DNA of 51,216 bases from Rubrobacteraceae bacterium (GTDB taxonomy: Bacteria > Actinomycetota > Rubrobacteria > Rubrobacterales > Rubrobacteraceae): positions 173,153 to 224,368 of the forward strand of contig JAUJNO010000003.1 in assembly GCA_030448125.1 (NCBI GenBank), read 5' to 3'. The notes beneath the pieces were generated by a model. The model did no database searches, was not told the origin of the DNA, and worked only from the letters and a program-made list of their open reading frames with translations. A program made the position numbers and the translations under genes. Below are positions 26,566-34,339 of this stretch, piece by piece (positions within the stretch are counted from its first letter, which is position 1; each line of letters opens with the position of its first letter).

Positions 26566-27707
26566 GGCCGCTCGCCGCCTCCGGCAGCCCTCAGGTAAGA
26601 GAGCCCCTTCTCCAGGAACTCACCGGCGAACGAGGGTGTAAGTTCTCCGCTCTCGCGTCGCGCCCCCACGAACGCCTTGAACTCCTCCTCCAGCGACCCG
26701 AAGCTCGTCTCAGGGCCCTCGCCCGGTGCCTCTATCGTCCCGGCCTCCGTCACCTCCAAACTGTAGTTCAGGCACCGGCGCTTGAGGTCGCGGAGCAGGG
26801 CCCGGTCCATCTCCCCGGCGAGTCCCCGCGGGGCGTCCACGACCTTCTGGCGGACGATGGCCCCGTCGAGGTCGCGGGCCTCGGCGCGTTCGCGCACGGC
26901 GTCGGTCAGGTCCGCGCCGGTCATGTCGGCGGCGTCTATATTCGGGAGGTCTATCATGGGACGAGTCTCTACGGGGACGTGCTCTATCTCCACGCCACTT
27001 TCGGAGAACGTGAGGATCGCGAACCCCGGCTCCGAGTCGACCTCGCCGAAGCTGAAGCGCTCGGTGGCCCCGGCGTAGTAGGTGTTCTTTTTATGCTCAT
27101 GGAAGTAGTGGTAGTGACCCAGAGCCACGTAGTCGAAGTCGCCGTCCAGTACGTGGTTCGGTAGGTCGACCTCGCCCAGCTCGTGGCCTCCTACCTTGAG
27201 GCCCGGCACCGTGCCGTGGGTGACCATGATGTTTACATCCGCGTCCCGGTCGGGGGTGACGACCACCTGCCGGTCCCCGACCGCCCCATGCGGGACCAGC
27301 GCGAGCGTTACGTTAGTTCCACCGACCTCTATCGGCTCGTACTCCACGTCGAAGCCGTGGGCGAAGTACGCGCCGACCATGTTCGCGTACTCCAGGGCGG
27401 CGGTCGTGGTGCGCAGGCGCGGGGTCTCGTGGTTGCCGGCTATTCCGTAGTAGGGGATGCCCCTCTCGACGATACGGGCGGTTTGCTTGAGGAAGCCGAT
27501 GATCACGTGCGTCGCCGGCCGGATAGAGTCGAAAGCGTCACCGGAGTGGATGACGAGGTCGACCTCGCGCTCCAGGATCTCGTCGACCGCCCTCCCGTAC
27601 GCCTCCTGCGCGTCCACCTCCCGCTGGTTGCGGTTCGTATCCGGGCAGAGCTTCGCGTACCGTGTGTATCCCAGGTGCGTATCCGAGATGTGAGCGATTC
27701 TGACTAT
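26562..27707 (-). CDS. sbcD: SbcD/Mre11-type nuclease, with an apparent non-standard start codon
   Basis: About 381 residues if the frame is extended upstream of the first ATG/GTG. The metallophosphoesterase motifs are HISDTHLGYT (extended part), VIHSGDAFDS, YYGIAGNHE, IMVTHGTVPG and ALGHYHYFHE. The first motif, needed for both metal ions, lies upstream of the GTG at 27617. It is reached in frame only by starting at an ATA at 27705-27707, which is preceded by AAAGGA at 8 bases. The family start MVRIAHISDTH would correspond to ATA-GTC. Either ATA is used, or an ATG was misread. It is a dsDNA exonuclease and ssDNA endonuclease with SbcC. A TAGAAT promoter lies at 27741-27746. Confidence 0.85.
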   Translation of the reverse strand: MVRIAHISDTHLGYTRYAKLCPDTNRNQREVDAQEAYGRAVDEILEREVDLVIHSGDAFDSIRPATHVIIGFLKQTARIVERGIPYYGIAGNHETPRLRTTTAALEYANMVGAYFAHGFDVEYEPIEVGGTNVTLALVPHGAVGDRQVVVTPDRDADVNIMVTHGTVPGLKVGGHELGEVDLPNHVLDGDFDYVALGHYHYFHEHKKNTYYAGATERFSFGEVDSEPGFAILTFSESGVEIEHVPVETRPMIDLPNIDAADMTGADLTDAVRERAEARDLDGAIVRQKVVDAPRGLAGEMDRALLRDLKRRCLNYSLEVTEAGTIEAPGEGPETSFGSLEEEFKAFVGARRESGELTPSFAGEFLEKGLSYLRAAGGGERP

Positions 27708-27733
27708 GTCTCCGATCCTTTCTGTTTCGGGGC

Positions 27734-27769
27734 CTACGCTATTCTAGCTGCATATCTTGCCAATTCACG
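27734..27769 (-). promoter_or_regulatory. Promoter of the sbcD-sbcC-glycosylase operon
   Basis: On the minus strand, GTGAAT, 16 bases and TAGAAT (plus bases 27741-27746) lie just before sbcD. The 15-base block around the -10 box (plus CTACGCTATTCTAGC, 27734-27748) occurs again exactly upstream of the DUF433 gene. The predicted leader is short, about 28 bases. Confidence 0.5.
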
Positions 27770-28118
27770 AGTGGAAGATCAGGGTGGTCCGAGTCAGTTC
27801 GAGATAGTCGTAAGACTCGAACGCCGCCGCGATCGCCGGTATCTGAGCTACGAAGAGGGCTTCCAGGTCGGCGTTCGTGATATTGCCGGTAGACACGAGC
27901 AGGAGCTTGGGCGGTCTCTGGAGCAATAGAAAAGAGTCTACGAAATCCGTGTCTTTAGTTATCACAGCCCGGAGGTCGCGGATGGACAGTTCGTTGATCT
28001 CCTCGTCGGTGGTACGATTGCCGGCGGGCAGGTCGAGGGTGTGAACCACGTCGTGGCCCGCGTCGCGCAACCTGTACGCCAGCCTGCGGGGGAGTTGTGC
28101 ATTAACCAGGAAGTTCAC
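27765..28118 (-). CDS. DUF5615 PIN-like protein, probable toxin partner
   Basis: 117 residues. Opening NFLVNAQLPRRLAYRL and internal VITKDTDFVDSF match the DUF5615 (Mut7-C/PIN-like) family; the KDTDF Asp residues and the first acidic position form the expected metal pocket, although Asn replaces the usual Asp in the first motif (FLVNAQLP for FLxDxxLP). Paired DUF433-DUF5615 genes are treated as toxin-antitoxin-like modules. Its ATG overlaps the DUF433 stop by 4 bases. The Asn substitution could weaken nuclease activity. No ribosome site of its own is needed given the overlap. Confidence 0.8.
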   Translation of the reverse strand: MNFLVNAQLPRRLAYRLRDAGHDVVHTLDLPAGNRTTDEEINELSIRDLRAVITKDTDFVDSFLLLQRPPKLLLVSTGNITNADLEALFVAQIPAIAAAFESYDYLELTRTTLIFHS

Positions 28119-28348
28119 CCACGGACCGGCACCGTGCGCTTGACCTGACTCAGCCGCGTCGCGTAGGCGAGCACAGCGAGCAGGTCGTCGCGATCCAGGT
28201 CCTCGTAATCGGCAAGGATCTCATCTATCGTCATGCCGGCGCTCATGAGCTCCAACAGCGTTTCCACAGGATAGCGAAGACCCCGAACGACCGGCTTCCC
28301 GTGACAGATCTGCGGGTCGATGGTGATGCGTTCAAGCTTGTTGCTCAT
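28115..28348 (-). CDS. DUF433 protein, probable antitoxin partner
   Basis: About 77 residues from ATG 28348 (the frame is open to ATG 28387). RITIDPQICHGKPVVRGLRYPVETLL and MTIDEILADYEDLDRDDLLAVLAYA are the classical DUF433 motifs, an HTH-containing family fused or paired with PIN-like nucleases. The start at 28348 is preferred because the -10 box at 28400-28405 would place transcription start near 28393, leaving too little leader for 28387. The ribosome site is weak (GCACGAG). It probably binds its partner and autoregulates the operon. Confidence 0.75.
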   Translation of the reverse strand: MSNKLERITIDPQICHGKPVVRGLRYPVETLLELMSAGMTIDEILADYEDLDRDDLLAVLAYATRLSQVKRTVPVRG

Positions 28349-28392
28349 CTCGTGCTTTCGCATATACTCGTGTGCCATCTTAACCAAACCAT

Positions 28393-28429
28393 CTACGCTA
28401 TTCTAGCCGTATTGTACGGTGGGCTCACG
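28393..28429 (-). promoter_or_regulatory. Promoter of the DUF433-DUF5615 operon, repeating the sbcD promoter core
   Basis: GTGAGC, 17 bases and TAGAAT (plus 28400-28405) on the minus strand. The block CTACGCTATTCTAGC (plus 28393-28407) is identical to that before sbcD, and the upstream part TATTGTACGGTGGG (28410-28423) recurs at 29288-29301 in the gene-poor island. Confidence 0.45.
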
Positions 28430-28467
28430 TGACTTCACCGGTAACAAGAAACAGTTTTGGGAGTGTC

Positions 28468-28665
28468 TCAGGTCTGTTGGTGCTTGGCGATCAACTCCCG
28501 GACCACGGGCACCAGGTCGTTTGGAACCTTCATAACGGTTTGGTCGTGATCTTCAAAAGTGGCTTCATCTTCGGCAATCGCTTCTTCTTGGGTCTGCTCC
28601 CAGTGCGCGAGAATCTTCCGCACCCTCTCTTCGTCCCAGCTCGGCGGGAATCTCGTCTGTCTCAC
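28468..28665 (-). CDS. Small acidic protein, possible antitoxin-like
   Basis: 65 residues. GTG 28665 follows a strong GAGAGGAGAACG. The sequence (TRFPPSWDEERVRKILAHWEQ, EEAIAEDEATFED, then VPNDLVPVVRELIAK) is acidic with three probable helices. I recall similar small proteins, often beside PIN or RelE-type toxins, but no toxin gene overlaps it here; the DUF433/DUF5615 pair lies 80 bases downstream on the same strand and has its own promoter. It may be an orphan antitoxin. The ribosome site and amphipathic helices support a real gene. Confidence 0.65.
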   Translation of the reverse strand: MRQTRFPPSWDEERVRKILAHWEQTQEEAIAEDEATFEDHDQTVMKVPNDLVPVVRELIAKHQQT

Positions 28666-30076
28666 CGTTCTCCTCTCCGACGACGACTCCGGATGCCAGA
28701 GGCTTACCTCTCAACTGTGACTAGCGCCTCACTGTGCCCCCCGTTCCGGGAGATGAAAGCCATCGCGCAAGCGTCCCGCTCGTGCCAGCTCAACCGTTCT
28801 CACTTTATCTTTTGGCCGTTTCTGAAACGTGACCCAGGCCACATTTCGACACCGTCTTGACCCTCGCCTTCCCTACCGTGCTCTATCTTTGAGACTCCGG
28901 TAGCCACTACCGAGAAAGCCCCTGCCCAACCGGCGAGGTTGTCCTGGACGTCGCAAGTTCGATGCTCCCGATCGGATGCCCGCGCCGGATCTTCCGTCTC
29001 TCTCTCATGTCCCCGACTCCCTGCCCGCGCGAGTGGCGAGGAGATCTGATCCAGCGCCTCGGCATCTCTTGCACTAAATCCATCAAGAATCCGCGAGAAC
29101 CACTCGGCTGCACGGCAGGCGCTACGGGACGCATCGTCCTGAGGTAGAAACGCTCTCCGCTTTCTTAAAGAGCATCCGGCCGTCAACCTACCTTCGGGCA
29201 ATCGCTGAAGATTGCGTGAAGTTCAGGCAACATCGAGGCTATACCTTCTGTATCCTTTCTACTCGGGAACTACACCATTCTCTGCTGTATTGTACGGTGG
29301 GTTCTGCGCGGCTAGCGGCATCATCCTGATGAACTCTCGCGTTTCTGAGATTGCGTTACCTAGCCGCAGCGTGGAAGAGAGTGTCGCTGCTAGTTTTGGG
29401 TGTCTCCTTCCAACAGTTCTCCATGCTTCGAGGTTCCCGCATCTCAACTACATCTGGGAACGATGATTAAAGTGGAAGAGAGTTCAGCAGGTTTCTTTCT
29501 TCTTGGGGCGTAATCCCGTAGATGACGCCAAAAACGGTCTGATAGTCACTGGGCGCTAAACTGATCAAAGGTAGTACATAGCCTTCGTTGCTACGTCAGC
29601 GCGTGCCGTGCAGCTTGAACTCTTTGCGAGTCGGACACGAAAAAGCCGGAGAACCACGAGACCGAGGTAATTCCAGCGTCTGGCGTCCATTCTCACAGTG
29701 TCGGTTCACTCCGCGACGGCAACCAGTTCTCAACCCTTTAGGAAGGGGGGCGTCATTTGTCTTAGGAAGGCTGTAGGGAAACTCGCCACTCCTGGAGAAC
29801 GTCTTTGGCCAAACGCGAGTATCGAGTTCTTCGTTTTACCAACCGACGGGCGTTGGATAGTCGCGCAGACGTTATTCGCGATACTGCCACCTATCTGGTC
29901 GTGGCCAAAGCTCGTCGTCGATCGTCTGGCTCTTTCCGGTTAGCGCACATTCGGCACGCCTCACGATGGGCTCTGTGCCGACTGGTCCAGGAGCCTCTTT
30001 AGTTTGACGTTGTCATTATCGTCTAGTCATCGGCTGTTGTGTTCAATTCAGAGATTTCTCGACGGCCTGCGGCAGA
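28666..30076. other. Gene-poor, AT-richer island
   Basis: 1.4 kb with clearly lower GC than its flanks and no recognised full gene on either strand. It contains a decayed copy of the DUF433-type promoter (29288-29301 and neighbours) and, near 29805-29920, a plus-strand stretch reading AKREYRVLRFTNRRALDS. It separates the SbcCD operon from the HerA-NurA operon and is best explained as acquired and decayed DNA. Confidence 0.45.
29805..29924 (+). pseudogene. Possible fragment of a DUF559/Vsr-like endonuclease
   Basis: The peptide EYRVLRFTNRRALDSRADVIRD resembles the C-terminal motif of DUF559 proteins (a Vsr-related nuclease fold), where G-Y-R-V-L-R-F is followed by a helix with conserved Val and Ile. 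The rest of the domain is not found in any frame upstream, and there is no ribosome site. If right, it is a relic. Confidence 0.2.
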
Positions 30077-30256
30077 TTAACGCTCGGCCGGGTACAGGTA
30101 ATCTTCGCCACTTTCGTCTATGACGCGAAGATCGCCATCTGCCTCGGCGTCTTCGTCGGTCAACACCCGGTAGACTTTGTGTAACTCCAGGGAAGCCGGG
30201 TACCCTGCGTTGTTCACGCAGACGGCAAACCTGATGTCCTTTTTCCTCTCTGCCAC
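30077..30256 (-). CDS. Tiny conserved protein (59 residues), second of a small-protein pair
   Basis: GTG 30256 to TAA 30077-30079, starting only 4 bases after the stop of the preceding small gene. The sequence begins AERKKDIRFAVCVNN and continues GYPASLELHKVYRVLTDEDA, ending RVIDESGEDYLYPAER. I recall this pattern (R-F-x-V-C-x-x-N ... D-E-S-G-E-D-Y-L-Y-P) as a widespread unnamed family in cyanobacteria, Chloroflexota and actinomycetes, commonly next to relatives of its neighbour here. It is beta-rich, probably a small SH3-like barrel. Function unknown. A role in a toxin-antitoxin or regulatory pair is an inference from the gene pairing only. Confidence 0.7.
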   Translation of the reverse strand: MAERKKDIRFAVCVNNAGYPASLELHKVYRVLTDEDAEADGDLRVIDESGEDYLYPAER

Positions 30257-30260
30257 GCTC

Positions 30261-30494
30261 TTAGTCCAGGTATCGCTTCCGCTTTATTTCCCTTTTGCCG
30301 ATGCCGTGTGCTTCGTACCAATGGATCTCGGCCAGCCGGATTCTACCACTGCCCAGGCGCACTCTCGCCACGCCTTTGAGCTTTCGCCATTTGCCCCTGC
30401 CATACATCCGACGCAACCTCGCGACTTCCCGGATCCCGCTGCCGACCGCTATAGTTTCCACATCGACGATCTGGCCGATGATCTCGAAGCCCAT
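30261..30494 (-). CDS. Small conserved basic protein (77 residues), first of a small-protein pair
   Basis: Opening GFEIIGQIVDVETIAVGSGIRE, then LRRMYGRGKWRKLKGVARV and AEIHWYEAHGIGKREIK, ending KRYLD. I recall this as a conserved, unnamed family with invariant G-x-G-R/K-W-R-K-x-K-G and H-W-Y-E-A-H-G-I-G motifs; the predicted fold is a small beta barrel with a basic face, which suggests nucleic-acid binding. It starts 29 bases after the herA stop, so it probably belongs to the nurA-herA transcript. Ribosome site weak. Confidence 0.75.
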   Translation of the reverse strand: MGFEIIGQIVDVETIAVGSGIREVARLRRMYGRGKWRKLKGVARVRLGSGRIRLAEIHWYEAHGIGKREIKRKRYLD

Positions 30495-30523
30495 CGAAAT
30501 CTTGTCTGGGTATTCTCTTCAAG

Positions 30524-32572
30524 CTAGTCCCGCATCCGCTCCAGGCCCCGGAGGACGGTCGAATTCGCCCTCGTGCGCCGCGAGGCGGCGGGTTTCTCGA
30601 GCGTGTTCAGGAAGAGCCTGTACGGGTCTCGCGGGCGCCCGTCTCCGCGCGCCAGGGCGCTCACCGCGTCGAGGGCCTCGCGCACGCGCTCCTCGTCGAG
30701 CCCGGCGACATCTTCCCGGATCCTGGTGATGACGGGCGCCTTCGTCATGAGGTTACGCATCACGCTCTGCACCTCGGTGGCGGCGTCGACGTTGCGGCCG
30801 CCGTAGATGTCGGTACCTTGCTTACCCATGAGGACCGGCGGCCTCGGGAACCGCCCGAAGACCGGCACCGCGTAGTGAGCATGGCGCAGGAGGAGGCGGC
30901 CTTTCTCTAATTGCAGTAGCTCCTCGCGGGTCGTCGTGGAGAAGGAACGGTAGCTTGAGTTGGTCAGCTCCTCGTCGCCGATGCGCCCGTAGAGGCTCGT
31001 CGCGGCGTTGCCGACCACTTCGTCGTCCACCTTGCTGCGGAACTGCTGCGCCCCGAAGAGCGTCAGGCTCAGGTGCCGCCCGCGCGCGGAGATATCCACT
31101 AGCGTGTCCTTGAGGGAGGAGGTCTTCGCGCCGGAGGGGGCATACTTGTTCAGTTCGTCGATGAAGATTACTAGCTTGTCCACGCCGAGCCGGCCCTTCT
31201 CGGCCTTCTCCCAGACCTCGTTTATGACCTTCGTCACCACGAGGTCCTGGGGGACGCCGGAGAGGTGCGAGATGTCCACGACCCGCATCTCCCGGTCGGC
31301 GAACGGCTCCTCGACGTTGGGGGAGCCGTCGTAATCGACCCTGCCGCGCACCAGGAGGCCGCTGCACTTGCTGGGCAGGGTGTTGAAGCGGTTCCAGACC
31401 TTGTTAATGGTCATGTAGTTGTGCCCGTACCAGGAGGTCTTTTTTTCTTCGTCCTCGAAGTAGTCCTGGATCTCACGCATCAAACCCTGGAACTCGTCCT
31501 GGGTTTGGATCCCCCTCTCGCGCAGTGTCTCGACGAAGCCGCGGAACTTGTCGTCGTAGTCCGACTGCTCGAAGATGCGCCCCGCGTGCGGCAGCACCTG
31601 CCCGAGGTCCCAGACGATAGGATGGACCATATGCGCTTCGCCGCGAGCGTTGCGCAAGGTATTCAGGCTGTCCTTCTGAAGGTCCGCCGGGTAGACCGTC
31701 CGCTCGTTCGGGTCCATCCCGTACCGGAGCGGCGCGAAGACCCGCAGCTTCTCGAAGGGCCGCATCTCCAGCCCCAATGCCTCGTACATCTCCTTCTCTT
31801 CGGGCGAGAGGCCGCGCTGCCTGGCTCTCTCGTAGCGCCCGGCGAGGTCCGGGTCCTCGTCGGGGTCGACCTCTACCGGCTTGTCGAGAAAGAGGAGGTC
31901 GGCACCCTTGACGTTGAACATCAGGGCGGCCACCGTCTTGCCTTTCGCCTTCTGGAAGACGCTGGAGATGGTGAAGAGGGCGTGGCTCGTCTTCGTCGAG
32001 AGGCCGCTCATGCCGGTGATGTTCATGTGCCCGGCTTCGGGGCCGAGGAGGTAGTCCTCGTCCACGTACAGAGGGGTGCGCTGCGGGCTTCCGTTGGCTC
32101 CGCTCTCGTTGCCGTTCTCGTGCAGGAGCATCGGAATCTTCGTGCCGGAGAAGTCTTCGGAGCCCAGAGCGAACTCGATGGCCGGTCCGGTGGCGAAGTA
32201 GACGGGGCCGCTCTTTACCGGGCGTTTGCTCTTTTTGCGCTCCGTCCGGTGCTTTGTGGCGAGCACGCGGGCGCGGAAGACCAGGATCTCGACGCGGTCG
32301 GAGAGGGCTTCGAGCGCCGGGTCGCCATCGTAGGCGTAGAAGTCGTCGAGGAAGGACTGGAGGTCGGAGTAGCGGCGAGGGTCGTCGAGGACGGCTATCG
32401 CCGTGGCGTCCTCGGCCTCGGCGGCGACGATGTGCCCGATGTCCAGGTTCCGGGCCGCCTCGGTCTCGGCGGTCCAGAAGTAGAACTCGTGGGCGGTCGC
32501 GGGGTTGTCCTCGCTGGTCACGACGCGGCCGATCGGGCCGGATGCGGTATCCAGGTAGTCGGGGTGTAGCAT
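30524..32572 (-). CDS. herA: HerA-like hexameric DNA translocase
   Basis: 682 residues. An N-terminal HAS-barrel-like region (IGRVVTSEDNPATAHEFYFW) precedes the FtsK/HerA ATPase core. Walker A is unusual, ITGMSGLSTKTS near residue 187 (GxxGxxTKT, the HerA form). Walker B is VIFIDELNKYAP near 470. Then come DISARGRHLSLTLFGAQQF, the sensor region typical of HerA, and a C-terminal LMGKQGTDIYGG. HerA pumps DNA through NurA and works with Mre11-Rad50 in end resection in archaea and in Deinococcus. The ATG follows the nurA stop with no gap. A long Asp/Glu-rich insertion lies around residues 220-260. Confidence 0.85.
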   Translation of the reverse strand: MLHPDYLDTASGPIGRVVTSEDNPATAHEFYFWTAETEAARNLDIGHIVAAEAEDATAIAVLDDPRRYSDLQSFLDDFYAYDGDPALEALSDRVEILVFRARVLATKHRTERKKSKRPVKSGPVYFATGPAIEFALGSEDFSGTKIPMLLHENGNESGANGSPQRTPLYVDEDYLLGPEAGHMNITGMSGLSTKTSHALFTISSVFQKAKGKTVAALMFNVKGADLLFLDKPVEVDPDEDPDLAGRYERARQRGLSPEEKEMYEALGLEMRPFEKLRVFAPLRYGMDPNERTVYPADLQKDSLNTLRNARGEAHMVHPIVWDLGQVLPHAGRIFEQSDYDDKFRGFVETLRERGIQTQDEFQGLMREIQDYFEDEEKKTSWYGHNYMTINKVWNRFNTLPSKCSGLLVRGRVDYDGSPNVEEPFADREMRVVDISHLSGVPQDLVVTKVINEVWEKAEKGRLGVDKLVIFIDELNKYAPSGAKTSSLKDTLVDISARGRHLSLTLFGAQQFRSKVDDEVVGNAATSLYGRIGDEELTNSSYRSFSTTTREELLQLEKGRLLLRHAHYAVPVFGRFPRPPVLMGKQGTDIYGGRNVDAATEVQSVMRNLMTKAPVITRIREDVAGLDEERVREALDAVSALARGDGRPRDPYRLFLNTLEKPAASRRTRANSTVLRGLERMRD

Positions 32573-33715
32573 CTAGTAATTCCTCCCGTTCGATGCCAGT
32601 TGTCGCTCCAGCCTCGTGTAGGCTCGCTCCGAGCCCTGCACGAGGGGTTTCAGGATCTTCTCGACGTAGTGGATCGGGTAGATCATGGCCGGCCACCTCG
32701 GGTCCGGCTTCGCCAGCGGCGCTCGCTCGGCGAGAAGCCAGCGCGAGATCTCGTCTACCATCTCGGATCCCGTGTCGCGCGGCGCCTCGATGCGCATTAG
32801 CGAACCCAAAGCGTCCGCGCCCCGCTGCTGGGGCCACATCCTCAGATACCATGACGTTCGCTGCTCGACGGGCGCCAGGCTCGTCTGCCAGCCGGGTGTG
32901 AAGCTCGTGGTTCGCTTTCCGGCCTCCAGGTCGAGCAGTACGCCGACTTCTTCACCCCGGAACTCCGGGCGCGCCACGCTCTTGATGAGGCCGACGACTC
33001 GCCGGTTTGCCTCCCTAACGTCCCGGAGCTGGCCGTCGACGGCGATCCAACCCTCCTCGTCTTCGAGCACCCGGTCATCGCCCTCCCACTGCCGGAGCAT
33101 CTCGCTCTCCAGACGCTCGCGCAAGCTCCTCGCTCTCCCGAAGGCGATAGCTCTCATGCTCACGTAATCCGACGGGTCCGGTCTAGACGTGGCGTACTCC
33201 GTCGAGTCCAGGACGAGATCCGCGGAAGAGATGGGCAACTCTTCGTACAGCTTGTCCAGACCTTCGCGGAGTAGCAGGTCGTGGAAGGCGTCCACCCTCT
33301 CGTCCGCGCCGAGAGGCAGGATGATGGCCCGCACCACTGAAGGCGGGATCTCGAACGGCATCCGCGAGAACCGGCGGTCGCAGCGGTTGATGATCGCGGC
33401 GGCCACGGTCGTGGCTACTATAGGGACCGGACCGATGCGCCCCACCTCGTGCGTGGACTGCACGCCGTCCAGGAAGTAGCAGAGCCGCGAGGTTCCGTCG
33501 GGTGCTCCAGGGTCTACCGCTCGCGGCGTGCCCTCCAGATGGTCGGGGCCTCCCTCGGAAGCCGTGTCGTCCTCAGCGGCGCGAATACCGAGCTGCTGCA
33601 TCTCGAGGTCGCATGTCCCGGTCCCGGCCGTGATACGTATGCCCGCGCGCTCTGCGCCGTCCAAAGCACCGCTTATCCGGGCCACGAAGTCCTTAGCCGT
33701 TCTCCCCGCTAGCAT
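32573..33715 (-). CDS. nurA: NurA-domain nuclease
   Basis: 380 residues. CYFLDGVQST near residue 82 is the first NurA metal motif (DG), and WIAVDGQLRD near 227 with VVGLIKSV is the second, both matching the RNase H-like NurA fold. NurA degrades ssDNA and dsDNA ends and acts only with HerA. The gene is directly fused in reading order to herA (TAG immediately followed by ATG) and starts 33 bases after the unknown 196-residue protein. The start region (LAGRTAKDFVARISGAL) has no clear ribosome site, so it may rely on the preceding gene. Confidence 0.8.
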   Translation of the reverse strand: MLAGRTAKDFVARISGALDGAERAGIRITAGTGTCDLEMQQLGIRAAEDDTASEGGPDHLEGTPRAVDPGAPDGTSRLCYFLDGVQSTHEVGRIGPVPIVATTVAAAIINRCDRRFSRMPFEIPPSVVRAIILPLGADERVDAFHDLLLREGLDKLYEELPISSADLVLDSTEYATSRPDPSDYVSMRAIAFGRARSLRERLESEMLRQWEGDDRVLEDEEGWIAVDGQLRDVREANRRVVGLIKSVARPEFRGEEVGVLLDLEAGKRTTSFTPGWQTSLAPVEQRTSWYLRMWPQQRGADALGSLMRIEAPRDTGSEMVDEISRWLLAERAPLAKPDPRWPAMIYPIHYVEKILKPLVQGSERAYTRLERQLASNGRNY

Positions 33716-33748
33716 CTGACGCAGTATACGCAGGATTTTTCTGTAAGA

Positions 33749-34339
33749 CTATGCCTCTTCGTCAGGTTCAGGTACAGGCAACTCGAACTGCTTCTCGGCG
33801 AGCCCGACCGCCCAACGGAAGCTCCGCCGATCCTCGGGCGTCCGGGAGTAGGCGTCGCGGGACATCTTGAGGACCTTTTTGGCCTCGGCCCGCTGCTCGG
33901 GGGCGTTGGGGATCTCCTTGGAGAAGGCGTAGGCGAGGTCGCCGTCGTCTCCGGTGTAGTAGAAGTGCATGTAGAGCGTCTTCTGGCGGCCCAGGCCGGC
34001 GAGGGCGGCGTCGCCGCTGGCCTGGCTCACGTTCAGGAGGGCGCCGGCGCTAAGGGGCTCGCCGCCCTGCGGGTAGACCGAGAAGGCGAGACGGACGACG
34101 GGGCCGTAGGGGGTCTTGTAGAGCTCGAGGCGCCGCAGGATCCTGGCCGGGCCGCGGACGGCGTCTATCTCATCTTCCGTCGCGGCGACGACGACGTGCC
34201 CCTGCGGGGGGCGCATCGACTCGCGGCCCCCCACGGCAACCACGCGCGCCTGCACTCCCCCCGAGGCGACAGCCGCCGTCAGGCTCCGCCGGACGCGCTC
34301 CGGGAGATCTAGCCCCTTGCCTTCTGCTCCTTCCGTCAA
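33749..34339 (-). CDS. Uncharacterised 196-residue protein coupled to nurA-herA
   Basis: The TTG at 34337-34339 overlaps the M20 peptidase stop as TTGA, with GAGAGG 8 bases upstream; the stop is 33 bases before nurA. The protein has a short helical start, a beta-rich middle (GHVVVAATEDEI, ARILRRLELYKTPYGPVVRLAFSVYP, LYMHFYYTGDDGDLAYAFS) and a helical end (RAEAKKVLKMSRDAYSRTPEDRRSFRWAV), finishing with an acidic tail. No signal peptide and no metal motif. I do not recognise a family. Position suggests an accessory of the HerA-NurA complex or just a passenger. Confidence 0.7.
   Translation of the reverse strand: MTEGAEGKGLDLPERVRRSLTAAVASGGVQARVVAVGGRESMRPPQGHVVVAATEDEIDAVRGPARILRRLELYKTPYGPVVRLAFSVYPQGGEPLSAGALLNVSQASGDAALAGLGRQKTLYMHFYYTGDDGDLAYAFSKEIPNAPEQRAEAKKVLKMSRDAYSRTPEDRRSFRWAVGLAEKQFELPVPEPDEEA

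Noticed and set aside
28800..29201. Minus-strand frame of 133 codons in the AT-richer island
   Set aside because: No ribosome site, no recognised motif, mixed composition; treated as non-coding.
31265..32569. Long open frame (434 codons) antisense to herA
   Set aside because: Same cause: mirror of a GC-rich gene. HerA motifs on the minus strand are unambiguous.
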